DNA from: Myxococcales bacterium
GTDB lineage: Bacteria > Myxococcota_A > Polyangia > Polyangiales > Polyangiaceae
Direction of reading: 5' to 3'
Assembly (NCBI GenBank): GCA_016794345.1
Contig: JAEUKE010000200.1
Span: forward strand, 35,037 to 99,036
DNA: 64,000 nt
Made by a program: the position numbers and the translations under genes. Below are positions 1-9,556 of the stretch, piece by piece. Each line of letters opens with the position of its first letter. The stretch's first letter is position 1. The notes beneath the pieces are model-generated. The model was not told where the DNA came from. It ran no database searches and saw nothing but the letters and a program-made list of their open reading frames with translations.

Positions 1-2
1 CG

Positions 3-1220
3 CTCTCGCTGAGGCTCCCATTCATCCACCTCGTGGAGAGCGCGGGAGCGAACCTCCTCAAATACGAGGTCGAGCTCTGGGCCCACGGCGGCGGCATGTT
101 CCACCGGCTGGCGAAGCTCAGCGCGGCCGGCCTCCCGACATTCGTCGTGCTCCACGGTCCCTCGGTCGCGGGCGGCGCCTACATGCCGGGGATGAGCGAC
201 TACGTCATCGCCGTGAAGGGCCGCGGGCAAGCCGCGCTGGGCGCCGCCGCCTTGGTCAAGGCGGCGACCGGTGAGGTCGCCGACGAAGAAGCTCTGTCGG
301 GCGCCGAGATGCACGCGACCGTCTCCGGGCTCGTCGAGTACCTCGCCGACGACGACGCCCACGCCCTGACGATCGCGCGAGACCTCGTCGGCCGATTGAG
401 CTGGAACGAGCGCTGCGTCCCGGCCCCGCGGCGCACATTCGAGGAGCCGGTCTATCCGCCCGAGGAGATCGCCGGAGTCGTTCCGGTGGATTATCGCCGA
501 CCGTACGATGTCCGCGAGGTCATCGCCCGCCTGGTCGACGGCTCCGACTTCATGGACTTCAAGCCGGGCTTCGGGCCCGCCACCGTCTGCGTGCAGGCGG
601 CCATCCACGGGCACGCATGCGGCATCCTCGGGAACAACGGCCCGATCGACCCCGACGGCGCCGCCAAGGCCACCCACTTCATCCAGCTCTGTGATCAAGC
701 GCAGATCCCGCTCGTCTTCCTGAGCAACACGACCGGATACATGGTTGGCACGCGCTACGAGCAGGCGGGGATGATCAAACACGGGTCGAAGATGATCCAG
801 GCGGTGTCGAACGCCCGGGTTCCTCGGATCACGCTCTACATCGGCGCCAGCTTCGGCGCCGGCAACTACGGGATGTGTGGCTTCGCTTACAAACCTGATT
901 TCCTCTTCTCGTGGCCCAACGCCAAGACCGGGGTCATGGGGGGCGAGCAGGCGGCGCTCACGATGCTCCAGGTCGCCAAGAGCGCCGCCGCCCGCCGCGG
1001 CATGCCCCTCGACGAGTCGATGCTGGAGGGGCAGAAGGCGGAGCTCGTCCGCCTGTTCGACTCCCAGTCGGACGCGTTCTACACATCCGGCCGCTGTCTC
1101 GATCACGGGGTCATCGACCCCCGCGACTCGCGCAAGGTGCTCGGGTTCGCGCTCGAGACGTGCTGGGAGAGCCGGCACCGGAGCCTCCAGCCAAACGCCT
1201 TCGGCGTCGCGCGGATCTGA
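3..1220 (+). CDS. Acyl-CoA carboxylase, carboxyltransferase (beta) subunit, 5' end missing
   Basis: This is the carboxyltransferase half of a biotin-dependent acyl-CoA carboxylase, which moves CO2 from biotin to an acyl-CoA in the cytoplasm. The frame is open from base 3, so the N-terminus lies outside the window; 405 residues are visible. Family signs are VESAGANL near the start, the oxyanion-forming stretch HGPSVAGGAYMPG, a second crotonase-like half with GHACGILGNNGPI, and IGASFGAGNYGMCGFAY followed by GGEQAA near the C-terminus. The alpha subunit begins three bases after the stop, so the two are surely one operon. The N-terminal sequence resembles methylcrotonyl-CoA or geranyl-CoA carboxylase beta subunits more than propionyl-CoA ones, but the substrate cannot be fixed from sequence alone. 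Confidence 0.93.
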   Translation, partial: LSLRLPFIHLVESAGANLLKYEVELWAHGGGMFHRLAKLSAAGLPTFVVLHGPSVAGGAYMPGMSDYVIAVKGRGQAALGAAALVKAATGEVADEEALSGAEMHATVSGLVEYLADDDAHALTIARDLVGRLSWNERCVPAPRRTFEEPVYPPEEIAGVVPVDYRRPYDVREVIARLVDGSDFMDFKPGFGPATVCVQAAIHGHACGILGNNGPIDPDGAAKATHFIQLCDQAQIPLVFLSNTTGYMVGTRYEQAGMIKHGSKMIQAVSNARVPRITLYIGASFGAGNYGMCGFAYKPDFLFSWPNAKTGVMGGEQAALTMLQVAKSAAARRGMPLDESMLEGQKAELVRLFDSQSDAFYTSGRCLDHGVIDPRDSRKVLGFALETCWESRHRSLQPNAFGVARI

Positions 1221-1223
1221 CCC

Positions 1224-3230
1224 ATGCCGAAGATCAAACGAATCCTGGTCGCCAATCGCGGGGAGATCGCCTGCCGCATCATCCGGACGGCGCGCGCCCT
1301 GGGGATCGACACCGTCGCGGTCCACTCCGACGCGGACGAGGGCGCGCCCCACGTGCGGCTCGCCGATGACGCCGCCCGCATCGGCCCGGCTCCGGTACGC
1401 GAATCGTACCTGAGCATCGAGCGGCTCCTCGACGCCGCGCGCCGCACGCGGGCCGACGCCGTTCACCCCGGGTATGGGTTCCTCTCCGAGAACGCGGCGT
1501 TCGCTCGCGCCTGCGCGGAGGCCGGGCTCACGTTCATCGGTCCTCCGGCCGCCGCGATCGAGGCGATGGGCAACAAGGCCGAGGCGAAGCGACGGATGAG
1601 ACAGGCCGGCGTCCCCTGCGTTCCGGGCTACGACGGGCCCGAACAATCCGATGCAGCGCTGGCCCAGGCCGCCGATTCCATCGGCTATCCAATCATGGTC
1701 AAAGCCGCGGCGGGGGGAGGCGGGCGAGGCATGCGCCTGGTGGGCTCCCCGGAGGCGCTCGTGCCGGCGCTGGCGCTGGCTCGCGCGGAGGCCGACAGCG
1801 CCTTCGGCTCGGCCGAGCTCATCCTGGAGAAGGCGATCGTGCGCCCGCGGCACGTGGAGATCCAGGTGTTCGCGGACGCGCACGGGCACGTGATCCACCT
1901 CGGCGAGCGCGACTGCTCGGTCCAGCGCCGGCACCAGAAGATCATCGAGGAGGCGCCCTGCCCCATCCTGACGGAAGAGGTCCGACGTGAGATGGGTCGA
2001 GCCGCCACGCTGGCCGCGCGGAGCATCGGCTACCTCGGCGCGGGTACGGTCGAGCTCCTGCTCGACGAGAGCGGGAGCTTCTATTTCCTCGAGATGAACA
2101 CACGTCTCCAGGTCGAGCACCCCGTCACGGAAATGGTCACGGGCCTCGACCTGGTCGCGCTCCAGATCCAGGTCGCCGAGGGCCGTCCCCTCGGCATCGA
2201 CCAGGACGACGTCGTGCTCGAGGGCCACGCGATCGAGGCCCGCGTCTATGCCGAAGATCCTGCGCGTGGCTTCCTGCCCGCGACGGGCCTGGTCGAACGC
2301 TTCACGCCTCCCACAACGGAGGGCGTCCGCGTCGACGCCGGAATCCAGACGGGGCAGGAGGTCTCGCCCCATTACGACGCGATGGTGGCCAAGATCATCG
2401 CCGGCGGTCCGACCCGCGAGATCGCGCGCCGTCGCCTCGTCGCTGCGCTCGAGCGGCTCGTGCTGTTCGGGCCGAAGACGAACCAACGCTTCCTCATCGA
2501 CTGCCTCGACAATCCGACGTTCGCAGAGCGCGGCGCGACCACCGCGTTTCTGTCGGAGGAGATGAGCGAGGAAGCCACTCGCGCGCGACCGCCGCTCGCA
2601 CGCGAGATCGCGCTCGCGGCCGTCGTCCGTGCGGTGCTCGAGCGCGAGGCGTCCGTCGCGAGCGCCGTCCTCTGCGGAAGGCCCCTCCTCGGCTGGTCGA
2701 CGAGCGGGCCGCTCTCGTCGACGTTTCGATTCTTGGTGGACGACGCTCGCCACGACGCCCGCGTCACGTCGGCGTCGCCGACACGGTTCTTGGTGCGCGC
2801 GCAGGAGTCCGAGATCGAAGTCGAGCTCCTCGACCTCACGACGGACGCCGTCGTCGTCCGCGCGGACGGCGAGCGGCTCCATGTGCCGTTCCTCCTCGAG
2901 CGCGGCGGCCATCTGTGGGTGGCCTTCCACGGCAGGGCCGTGCTCTTCCGCGACATCCAAGCTCTGGGCAGGGAGCACGGCTCAGCCACGCGGGGCGGCC
3001 AGGTGGTCGCCCCCATGCACGGTGTCGTCAGGGAGGTCCTCGTCTCACCGGGCGACGTGGTCACGCGAGGCTCGCGCCTCGCCGTGTTGGAAGCCATGAA
3101 GATGCAACACGAAATCGAGGCTCCCGTCGCTGGTGTGGTGCGTGAGGCCCGCGCAGTCGTCGGCGCACAGACCGCGCTCGGCGCCGTGTTGTTCGAGATC
3201 GATCAGGCTGGCGAGCCGGGCGCTCCTTGA
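1224..3230 (+). CDS. Acyl-CoA carboxylase, biotin carboxylase/biotin carrier (alpha) subunit
   Basis: 668 residues, the usual size for MccA/PccA-type alpha subunits. It carboxylates its own biotin with ATP and bicarbonate and passes CO2 to the beta subunit encoded just upstream. The N-terminal domain (IKRILVANRGEIACRI) is followed by the ATP-grasp glycine loop KAAAGGGGRGMR near residue 160 and the catalytic stretch EMNTRLQVEHPVTE near residue 290. A less conserved middle section leads to the C-terminal biotin carrier domain, where EAMKM places the biotinylated lysine at residue 626. The ATG at 1224 follows the upstream stop by three bases. The 3' end overlaps the convergent histidine kinase gene by 28 bases. 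Probable role: branched-chain amino acid or isoprenoid catabolism; the substrate is unassigned. Confidence 0.95.
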   Translation: MPKIKRILVANRGEIACRIIRTARALGIDTVAVHSDADEGAPHVRLADDAARIGPAPVRESYLSIERLLDAARRTRADAVHPGYGFLSENAAFARACAEAGLTFIGPPAAAIEAMGNKAEAKRRMRQAGVPCVPGYDGPEQSDAALAQAADSIGYPIMVKAAAGGGGRGMRLVGSPEALVPALALARAEADSAFGSAELILEKAIVRPRHVEIQVFADAHGHVIHLGERDCSVQRRHQKIIEEAPCPILTEEVRREMGRAATLAARSIGYLGAGTVELLLDESGSFYFLEMNTRLQVEHPVTEMVTGLDLVALQIQVAEGRPLGIDQDDVVLEGHAIEARVYAEDPARGFLPATGLVERFTPPTTEGVRVDAGIQTGQEVSPHYDAMVAKIIAGGPTREIARRRLVAALERLVLFGPKTNQRFLIDCLDNPTFAERGATTAFLSEEMSEEATRARPPLAREIALAAVVRAVLEREASVASAVLCGRPLLGWSTSGPLSSTFRFLVDDARHDARVTSASPTRFLVRAQESEIEVELLDLTTDAVVVRADGERLHVPFLLERGGHLWVAFHGRAVLFRDIQALGREHGSATRGGQVVAPMHGVVREVLVSPGDVVTRGSRLAVLEAMKMQHEIEAPVAGVVREARAVVGAQTALGAVLFEIDQAGEPGAP

Positions 3231-5599
3231 CGGCGATCGCGCAGCGCGCGCTCGAGCTCCCCGATGCTCGCCGGCTTGGCGAAATGTTGGTGGAAGCCCG
3301 CCTCGCGTGCACGCCGCCGCGTGTCTTCGCTCGCGTACCCCGAGAGCGCGATGAGGTAGCTCGACGCGAGCTCGGGCATTTCGCGAATGGCACGGGCGAC
3401 CGCATAGCCGTCGAGCTCACCCGGCAGCCCGAGATCGGAGATCACCACCTCGGGCAGGAACTCCCGCGCCATCTCGACGGCGGAGACACCCTCGTAGGCG
3501 ACCCTGACGTCGTGCCCTTGCAGCTCGAGCAGGCTCCCCAACATCTCGGCGGCGTCCGCGTTGTCCTCCACCAGGAGGATGCGAAGCGGCTCCCCCCGCG
3601 GGACGCGAGCACCGTTCAGCGGAGCCTCCAACTGGCGCGATCGGCTCAGCGGAAGCCGCAGCGTGAAGGTCGAGCCCAGCCCCCGACCTTCGCTGCGCGC
3701 TGCGACTCCACCACCATGAAGCTCGGCCAGGCCTTTTGTGAGAGCCAGACCCAAGCCTAACCCCCCCTTGGATCGAGCGATGTCCTGCTCACCCTGGCTG
3801 AACGGGTCGAACAGCCGCGACAGAAGGAGCGGATCGATCCCGACACCGGAGTCGGTCACGCTCACCAAGGCGAGGCCGTCGGCGTCGTTGCGTTGGACCC
3901 GAACCTCCACGCGGCCCCCCGGCTCGGTGAACCGAATGGCGTTGTGGAGGAGGTTGCCGACCATCTGGCCGAGCCGCACGGGGTCCCCCTCGACCCAGAC
4001 CGGCGAGCCGGCCGTCTCGATGGACAGAGTGAGCCCCGCAGCCTCGACGCCGGGCCGGTAGTCCTCCGCCATCTGGCGGGCGACGGCGGAGACGTCACAC
4101 GGGCCCTTCTTGAGGGCCAGCTTCCCACGAGAGATCCGCGAGACGTCGAGGAGGTCGTCGATCAGCCTCGCCATGTGGCTCACCTGCCTATCGATCGCGT
4201 CCCGGGCCCGCGAGATACGCGGCTCGTCCGGTGCCAACCGACGCAGGATCTCGACGGCGGTACGGACGGGCGCGAGCGGATTGCGCAGCTCGTGGGCGAG
4301 GATCGCGATGAACTCGTCTTTCCGTCTGTCGGCCTCGCGGAGCGCCTGCTCTGCGTCTCGTTGCGCGGTGATGTCGGTGTTGGTTCCGAACCAGCTCACC
4401 ACCCGTCCGGACTCGTCGCAGAGCGGGAAGGCGCGTGACAAGAACCACCGGTACTCGCCGTCCCAGCGGCGGAGCGGGAACGTGTCCTCCCACGGCTCCC
4501 CCAATACGAGGTGCCGCCTGAACTTCTCGAGCACGCGCGCGAGGTGCTCCGGGTGATGCACCTTCTGCCACCCCCACCCCTTCATCTCCTCCAGCGTCGT
4601 CCCGGTGAACTCGTACCAGCGCCGGTTGTACCAATGGATGTACCCGGTCTCGTCCGTCATCCACGCGAGCTGAGCGATGTTGTCCGCGAGCGCGCGGAAG
4701 AGCGACTCGCTCTCCCGGAGCGCGGTCTCCGCCGCGACCAGCGCAGAGACGTTCATCTGGGCAACCACCGCGCCCGTGATGTTGCCCTCGGCGTCGCGAA
4801 CGGGCGCGCCGCTGTTCAACATCGTCCGGCGAGTCCCCGGCTTGTCGAATGGCTCGATCGAGACGACGTCGTCCCGGACCGTCTCCCCCCGGAGAGCCCG
4901 GGACATCGCCCATTCGTGCGGCTCTAGCAGGCGACCATGCCGCGACGACTGGTCCGCCCACCAGCCCTTCCACTCGCGGTAGGCTTCCACGTTCTCCGAA
5001 AATGGCGCCGGCCCCCAGAGCAGCTCGTTCGCGTGGTTGAACCGGAGGAGCCTCCCGCTCACGTCGGCGACGATGATGCCGGCGGGAGCCGCCTCGAGGA
5101 CCGCGTCGAGCAGCTGTCGCTCTTGCTTGGCGCGGCGGGCGGCCTCCTGAGCACGTCGCTCGCTCTCCCGCAGCTCCTCCTCGGCGCGCACCCGCTCGGT
5201 GATGTCGACCGCGGTCGGGATGAGGTGGGAGACCCGGCCGGCGGCGTCCCGGAGCGGCGAGACCTGGAAGTCGATCGTCATCCGCGTGTCGTCCCTCATC
5301 CGGACGACGGCGTCGTACCGGACGACCTCACCAGCCGCTGCGCGCCCGCACGCATCGCGCAAGCGCTCGCGGACATCCTCCGCGTAGCTCCACCAATAAC
5401 AGTCCCAGAACTTCTTGCCCCGGACCTCCTCGATCTCGATCCCTGCCGCCTCGAGGGGAGCGCGGTTGGCGTCGATCAACGTTCCGTCCACACCGAGGAC
5501 GCCCACGAACGCGAACAGGCTGTTCATGATGCGGAGCGCGAACGCCTCACCCGAGAGCGCCCCCTCATTCGCGAGCCGATTCGTGTCGTCGTTGCCCAT
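3203..5599 (-). CDS. Hybrid sensor histidine kinase with PAS domains and a receiver domain
   Basis: A soluble hybrid two-component kinase with no membrane segment, so it probably senses a cytoplasmic signal. Numbering from a possible GTG start at 5620 (805 aa): PAS/PAC regions at about 30-145, 165-295 and 303-425; a HisKA box with phospho-acceptor H443 in HELRNPLAP; an HATPase domain with N560, DSGVGI and GGLGLGL boxes; and a C-terminal receiver domain with acidic pair ED at 685-686, phospho-acceptor D729 and lysine in FAKP. The ATG at 5599 (798 aa) is preferred because it keeps all domains and avoids the weaker GTG. No cognate output regulator lies next to it, so its partner is unknown. It converges with the carboxylase gene and overlaps its end by 28 bases. 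Confidence 0.93.
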   Translation of the reverse strand: MGNDDTNRLANEGALSGEAFALRIMNSLFAFVGVLGVDGTLIDANRAPLEAAGIEIEEVRGKKFWDCYWWSYAEDVRERLRDACGRAAAGEVVRYDAVVRMRDDTRMTIDFQVSPLRDAAGRVSHLIPTAVDITERVRAEEELRESERRAQEAARRAKQERQLLDAVLEAAPAGIIVADVSGRLLRFNHANELLWGPAPFSENVEAYREWKGWWADQSSRHGRLLEPHEWAMSRALRGETVRDDVVSIEPFDKPGTRRTMLNSGAPVRDAEGNITGAVVAQMNVSALVAAETALRESESLFRALADNIAQLAWMTDETGYIHWYNRRWYEFTGTTLEEMKGWGWQKVHHPEHLARVLEKFRRHLVLGEPWEDTFPLRRWDGEYRWFLSRAFPLCDESGRVVSWFGTNTDITAQRDAEQALREADRRKDEFIAILAHELRNPLAPVRTAVEILRRLAPDEPRISRARDAIDRQVSHMARLIDDLLDVSRISRGKLALKKGPCDVSAVARQMAEDYRPGVEAAGLTLSIETAGSPVWVEGDPVRLGQMVGNLLHNAIRFTEPGGRVEVRVQRNDADGLALVSVTDSGVGIDPLLLSRLFDPFSQGEQDIARSKGGLGLGLALTKGLAELHGGGVAARSEGRGLGSTFTLRLPLSRSRQLEAPLNGARVPRGEPLRILLVEDNADAAEMLGSLLELQGHDVRVAYEGVSAVEMAREFLPEVVISDLGLPGELDGYAVARAIREMPELASSYLIALSGYASEDTRRRAREAGFHQHFAKPASIGELERALRDRRQGAPGSPA

Positions 5600-5831
5600 C
5601 TGGAATCCCAACCGCCGCACCGCCCGCCCCGGCGTTCGCGTGCCATCCTACCACCACACCGGCGATGAACACGGAATCCCTGTTTCGGGCACATGGCGAG
5701 GCAGATCGCCCCAGGACGCGACCATAACGCACGGTGCCCGGCGCTCCCTGCGAAGGGACGAGCAACCGCGGCTGGGAGGCCTGCGTCGTGCATCGGCCGC
5801 CGGCCGGATCACCAGAACGAGTGCGCAAACC

Positions 5832-6551
5832 GTGCACGTCGGCCCCATTGAAGATATTCGAACGAGCGCCCGAGGACCGTGCCTGATCGTCGCGGCCCCC
5901 GCGGACGACGAGGTGATCGGCGCGAGCTCGGTGCTCATGAGGCGCCCGGACGTGCTCGTCGTGCACGTCACGACCGGCGCCCCGCGTGACCGCGGCTTGT
6001 GGCCCTCCGACGCACCAGAGGGTCTCGGGGCGTACGCCGGGTTGCGCCGCCGCGAGGCCGAGCAAGCGCCCTCGATCGCGGGCCTCGAACCGGAGCGGAT
6101 CCTCACGCTCGGCCTCGTGCGATTCCGGATTGCCCCCGTGTACGACTACGCGAGGCCGCCACTCCGAGGGGTGCTCCACTACGAGTCGCTCGGCTGGCCG
6201 ATGCGTGGGCTGCAATGGTGCGAGCTCGCGGTCGCGGCCGCCCGAGAGCTGAGCCTGCCTCCTTTCCCCTTCGTAACCCCCGCCCTGCCAGACCGAGGCG
6301 ACATGCCCTTGACCGTGCTCAACGTCGCCTTCCCTTTTGCCCCGGTCGGCCCGGACTCGGTCGGCGGCGCGGAGCAGATCGTGAGCGCGCTCGACGCCGC
6401 GCTCCTTCGCGCCGGTCACCGGTCCATCGACCTCGCGTGCGACGGCTCGACGGCAGCGGGCGACGGCGAGCCGTACAAGTACCTCTGGGGCGCGCGCGAC
6501 CTCGAGCACGTCTGCGCGGCAGGGCTGCGGACCGGGCCGCCGCCAGGCTGA
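5832..6551 (+). pseudogene. Remnant of a PIG-L deacetylase joined to a glycosyltransferase N-terminus
   Basis: One open frame contains pieces of two different families. The first part has a changed zinc-site motif (APADDEVIG where PIG-L deacetylases have AHPDDE) and VVHVTTGAPRD. It then jumps from the LTLGLV strand directly to a PIG-L-like C-terminal segment (VYDYARPP...LHYESLGWPMRG), so the middle with the HPDH-type motif is missing. From the ATG at 6303 the frame becomes the first ~45 residues of a GT4-type glycosyltransferase (NVAFPFAPVGPDSVGGAEQ) and ends after about 35 unrelated residues. The family assignments rest on recognition of these motifs. The GTG at 5832 is the nearest plausible original start, but a functional product is unlikely. 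The remnant suggests loss of a glycan-modification locus by internal deletions. Confidence 0.7.
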
Positions 6552-6555
6552 GCGC

Positions 6556-7806
6556 TCAGCCTTCACGCAGCATGACCGGGACGCTGAGGGCGTTCACGTC
6601 CGTCGGGCCCTGCTGGACGCGCGCATACAAGCCTGCCGGCGCGCCGGCGACCAGGAAGACGCCGAGGTTCGTCGTCCGGCCCTTGTGGTCGAGCAGCGCG
6701 TCGAAGTACCGCTGGGCGATCCACCGCCCCTTTCGGGCGTGCGCGAGCGTGGCCTCCCACTCTTCTTGCTTCGCGAAGCGGCCGACGACGACCTCGTCTC
6801 CTTCCGCGCCGTAGTCACTCTTGAGCACCCAGTCCTCCCGGGTGGCGCGGAGCAGCTCGGGGTGAATGGTCTCGAGGCGGGAGGTGACCGGGACGAGGCT
6901 GCGGATGGTGTCCTGGGCTGGAATGGAGAAGCGGTGAACGTGCTCCCAGAAAAACGCCATCATGCGCTTGTTCTGGGCGACCACGGCGCCGAACGGGTTG
7001 ATCGTCACCGTCTTGCGACCGGCCTGCGCCCCGAACGCGACGACCAGCGGCGCTTGCAGCGGCGCCGTGTCCGCGAGCTCCTCGTCGGACCAGGCGCTCG
7101 CGCGCTCGCTCCACCAATCCGTCTTGTAGTGGCGGAGCATGACGCTCACCGGCTCGTCGAAGAGCCGGACCGTGGGGTCCGCTTCTCCCAGAGAGCGGAG
7201 GTTGTAGGGCGAGCCGAGCGCGACGGTGTACCCAGCCGATTCCAACCAGCGCTTGTAGACGCGCACGAGGGAGAGGTCCTCGGTGAACTCCGTGGGGTAG
7301 ACGATCCCGGCAGTGCGCGGCGAGTCCTTCCCGACGAAGGCCTCTCGCATCGCCGTGACCATTCGAACGAACCGCTCTTCGAGCGACTCGTTCGGATCGA
7401 GGAGCGACGCGTCGTGTTTCTTCGAGAGCTTCCCGAGCACCACCGCCTCTGCCTCCCCGGTGGGTGTGTCACAGTTGAGCTCCGCCATCGCGAGGCCGTC
7501 GTCCGTCCGGAAGAGGTCCACCCGGGCGATGCCGTGCCACATGGGGAAAGACGCGGCGAACATAGCCTTCTGGACCGGTGTCAGCCCGAAGAAGTCGTCG
7601 AGCAGCGCGGGCTCGTCCCCGATGATCCGGATGGCCTCGTCGTAGACCTCACCGACGGCGCTCGCGGCCTCGGCGAGCGCTCGCGCCTCCGCCATCGTCA
7701 GGACGATCGGCTCCTCCTCGAATCGGGGCGCGCCGTCGAGCCAAGGGTCCGTGATCAGCCCGCTCCGGAGCAGATCTTTGGCGAGGTCTTCGTAGGGGCG
7801 CGTCAC
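6556..7806 (-). CDS. Glutathionylspermidine synthase-like ATP-grasp protein
   Basis: 416 residues resembling the C-terminal synthetase domain of glutathionylspermidine synthases and the E. coli YgiC/YjfC group. These ATP-grasp enzymes join a carboxylate to an amine using ATP. Visible family marks are AELNCDTPTGEAEAV at about residues 108-122, VKLxx-like basic strand VLKSDYGAEGDEVVVG near 330, and a C-terminal metal/nucleotide region ending in GRTTNLGVFLVAG. There is no N-terminal amidase (CHAP) domain. The GTG start at 7806 overlaps the TGA of the DUF350 gene (7803-7805), giving GTGA coupling: this gene is translated after the DUF350 gene. The same family pair occurs in the E. coli yjf operon, which supports a shared function. 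The substrate is unknown; a polyamine or peptide amide is the obvious guess. Confidence 0.8.
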   Translation of the reverse strand: MTRPYEDLAKDLLRSGLITDPWLDGAPRFEEEPIVLTMAEARALAEAASAVGEVYDEAIRIIGDEPALLDDFFGLTPVQKAMFAASFPMWHGIARVDLFRTDDGLAMAELNCDTPTGEAEAVVLGKLSKKHDASLLDPNESLEERFVRMVTAMREAFVGKDSPRTAGIVYPTEFTEDLSLVRVYKRWLESAGYTVALGSPYNLRSLGEADPTVRLFDEPVSVMLRHYKTDWWSERASAWSDEELADTAPLQAPLVVAFGAQAGRKTVTINPFGAVVAQNKRMMAFFWEHVHRFSIPAQDTIRSLVPVTSRLETIHPELLRATREDWVLKSDYGAEGDEVVVGRFAKQEEWEATLAHARKGRWIAQRYFDALLDHKGRTTNLGVFLVAGAPAGLYARVQQGPTDVNALSVPVMLREG

Positions 7807-8660
7807 GCGAGCAGAGCGAGGGCGAGAGCAGCCCCGAGGTAGGTCGTCGCCTCGAGAGCAGCGACGCCGATGTTCCTGTCACGCCCGACTGCCTCGTCCA
7901 GATCGCCGCCGCGCACCGTGGGCCGGCCGCCGAGGAGCACCCCCTGCACGAGGACCTGTCGGACGGGGATGAGCCCCAGCGCGATCGCGGCGATCGTCGC
8001 GAACCCTACGAGCGAGCTCGACCAATCGACGAAGTCGCCTTCGAGAGCGCGCGCGACGACGACGGCGGTGGCGATCGACGCCCCGCCGTAGCTGAGCGCC
8101 GCGGCGAGGTTCTCTCCCTCGATCTGCTCGGTGTCGTCGTACGTCGTGAGAAAACGAAACACCGTCACCATCATCTGGTGAGAGAGCACGGCGAGCGCGA
8201 AGAAGGCGAGCGACAGGACGAGCCCGCGCAGGTCAGCGCCGGCCATCGCCCGCGACGTGAGCAACCCCATTGCCACGTAGTGGGCTGCTGCGGCGGTACC
8301 AGCCGCGACGTTGCCACGCACGAGCGCGCCGGTCAGCCGCCTCTTCATGAGGACGCGCAGCCCGAATACCCCGGCGAGCTCCAAGAGAGCCAGCCCGAGG
8401 AGGCCGAACGCTGCGCTCCACGCGAGATCCGCGGCCAGGTCTTCCCCGTGCACGCAGTTCCGGGTGACCGCCGCTCCGACCAGGAAGACAGCGAGCACGT
8501 CGCCGACCTCGCGCAGCGCAAACGCGCGGTTTTCTCCGAGGAGCTCGGCGCGGAGCGAGCTCTTCGGCGACACGATGCGCTGCAGGAGGCGGTGGGCCAA
8601 GAGCAACACCAGCACCGTGCCCGAGCCGAATGCGGCGACGTACGCGGTGCTCGGTCCCAT
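7803..8660 (-). CDS. DUF350 membrane protein with two tandem repeats
   Basis: A 285-residue multi-pass inner membrane protein. Two related halves can be seen: one around SSLRAELLGENRAFALREVGDVLAV (written here in part: LLGENRAFAL) and a second around TEQIEGENLAAALSYGG. Each GEN-A-AL core is followed by paired hydrophobic helices, as in DUF350 proteins such as YjfL. The ATG at 8660 was chosen because the longer N-terminal reading (to 8735) is polar, lacks family similarity and would run over the divergent gene. Its stop overlaps the start of the ATP-grasp gene by four bases. A channel-like or membrane-support role for the ATP-grasp partner is inferred only from the conserved gene pairing. Confidence 0.8.
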   Translation of the reverse strand: MGPSTAYVAAFGSGTVLVLLLAHRLLQRIVSPKSSLRAELLGENRAFALREVGDVLAVFLVGAAVTRNCVHGEDLAADLAWSAAFGLLGLALLELAGVFGLRVLMKRRLTGALVRGNVAAGTAAAAHYVAMGLLTSRAMAGADLRGLVLSLAFFALAVLSHQMMVTVFRFLTTYDDTEQIEGENLAAALSYGGASIATAVVVARALEGDFVDWSSSLVGFATIAAIALGLIPVRQVLVQGVLLGGRPTVRGGDLDEAVGRDRNIGVAALEATTYLGAALALALLA

Positions 8661-8725
8661 CCGCGCGACCTTACCAGGATCGAGGCCCTTGTGGGCAGGC
8701 CGGCAAAGCGGGCATCCTCCCGTTC

Positions 8726-9556
8726 GTGCCCTCACCCGGCATCCGTGGCCTCTTCGGCAAGCCCTTCATCGACCTGGAGCCGTACCTGGACCTCTCCGAG
8801 CTCGACGCGATCCACGAGGAGATCTGCCTCGGGCTCGCCAGCGTCCCGGTCGACTACACCGGCGGGAGCCATCGCACGATGGGGATAGTCCCGCCTTCGC
8901 GCCCCGACGACGTGGGCGTGGACTACGGCGAGGTGATCCGATCGATGAGCGACGCTGCGTTCGAGACGTTCCGCTCGCTCTCGGACGTGCCGGAGCAGCT
9001 CGACCCCGCGAGGCGCGCCGATCTCACCTTCGGGGAAGAGCGCGCCGTACCCCTGTCGCGGCGGCAGATGCACTGGCTCAAGGTCCGCTTCGGAGTCTAC
9101 TTCCCCTGGAAGGCCTACGTGGAGCTCATCCCCAACCGCCGGTGGGAGGAGAAGGCCTCGCCCGAGGGCAAGCAGTTCACCCGCCTGGCCCGCACGTTTT
9201 TCCCGAAGACGATCGCCTTCGTCGAGGGCCTGCCGTTCTCCCACATCGGCCGGTGCAACATCATGGGGCTCGAGTCCTTCGACCACGGCACGGTGCACCG
9301 GGACGGCGAGCCCGAGGAGCAAGAGGCGCCGGACGAGTTCATCACCTTCGTCCCTGGCTCCAACAAGCGCCTCTTCCTCTGGGACGACGTCACCCGAGCG
9401 CAACACTTCGTCGACGCCCGCGCCTACTGGTTCAACGACTTCGACTATCATGGTGTGGCGGCCGACCCCCATTTTCGCTATTCCGTCCGGGTCGACGGCG
9501 TGTTCACGCCCGAGCTTCGCCAGCGCATCGCCGAGGACGCGAAGGGAGAAGACTGA
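8726..9556 (+). CDS. Putative Fe(II)/2-oxoglutarate-type oxygenase, paralogue of the gene at 23932-24768
   Basis: 276 residues with no signal or membrane segment. I do not recognise a named family. It shows the metal-ligand pattern of Fe(II)/2-oxoglutarate oxygenases: H191-R-D193, then H242 after 48 intervening residues (WFNDFDYHGV), then arginines at 251 and 255 (RYSVRVDGVF) that could hold 2-oxoglutarate. The protein at 23932-24768 has the same residues with identical spacing and shares GVYFPWK, RWE(E/D)K, LPF, IGR, HRD-EP and the C-terminal block, so the two are clear paralogues. The GTG at 8726 makes the N-termini of the paralogues align. It is divergent from the DUF350/ATP-grasp pair (65 bases between starts) and is followed without a gap by the next gene. 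Enzyme activity is inference. Confidence 0.6.
   Translation: MPSPGIRGLFGKPFIDLEPYLDLSELDAIHEEICLGLASVPVDYTGGSHRTMGIVPPSRPDDVGVDYGEVIRSMSDAAFETFRSLSDVPEQLDPARRADLTFGEERAVPLSRRQMHWLKVRFGVYFPWKAYVELIPNRRWEEKASPEGKQFTRLARTFFPKTIAFVEGLPFSHIGRCNIMGLESFDHGTVHRDGEPEEQEAPDEFITFVPGSNKRLFLWDDVTRAQHFVDARAYWFNDFDYHGVAADPHFRYSVRVDGVFTPELRQRIAEDAKGED

Noticed and set aside
5415..5831. Upstream extension of the PIG-L/glycosyltransferase frame
   Set aside because: It runs opposite the histidine kinase gene and shows no similarity to the family.
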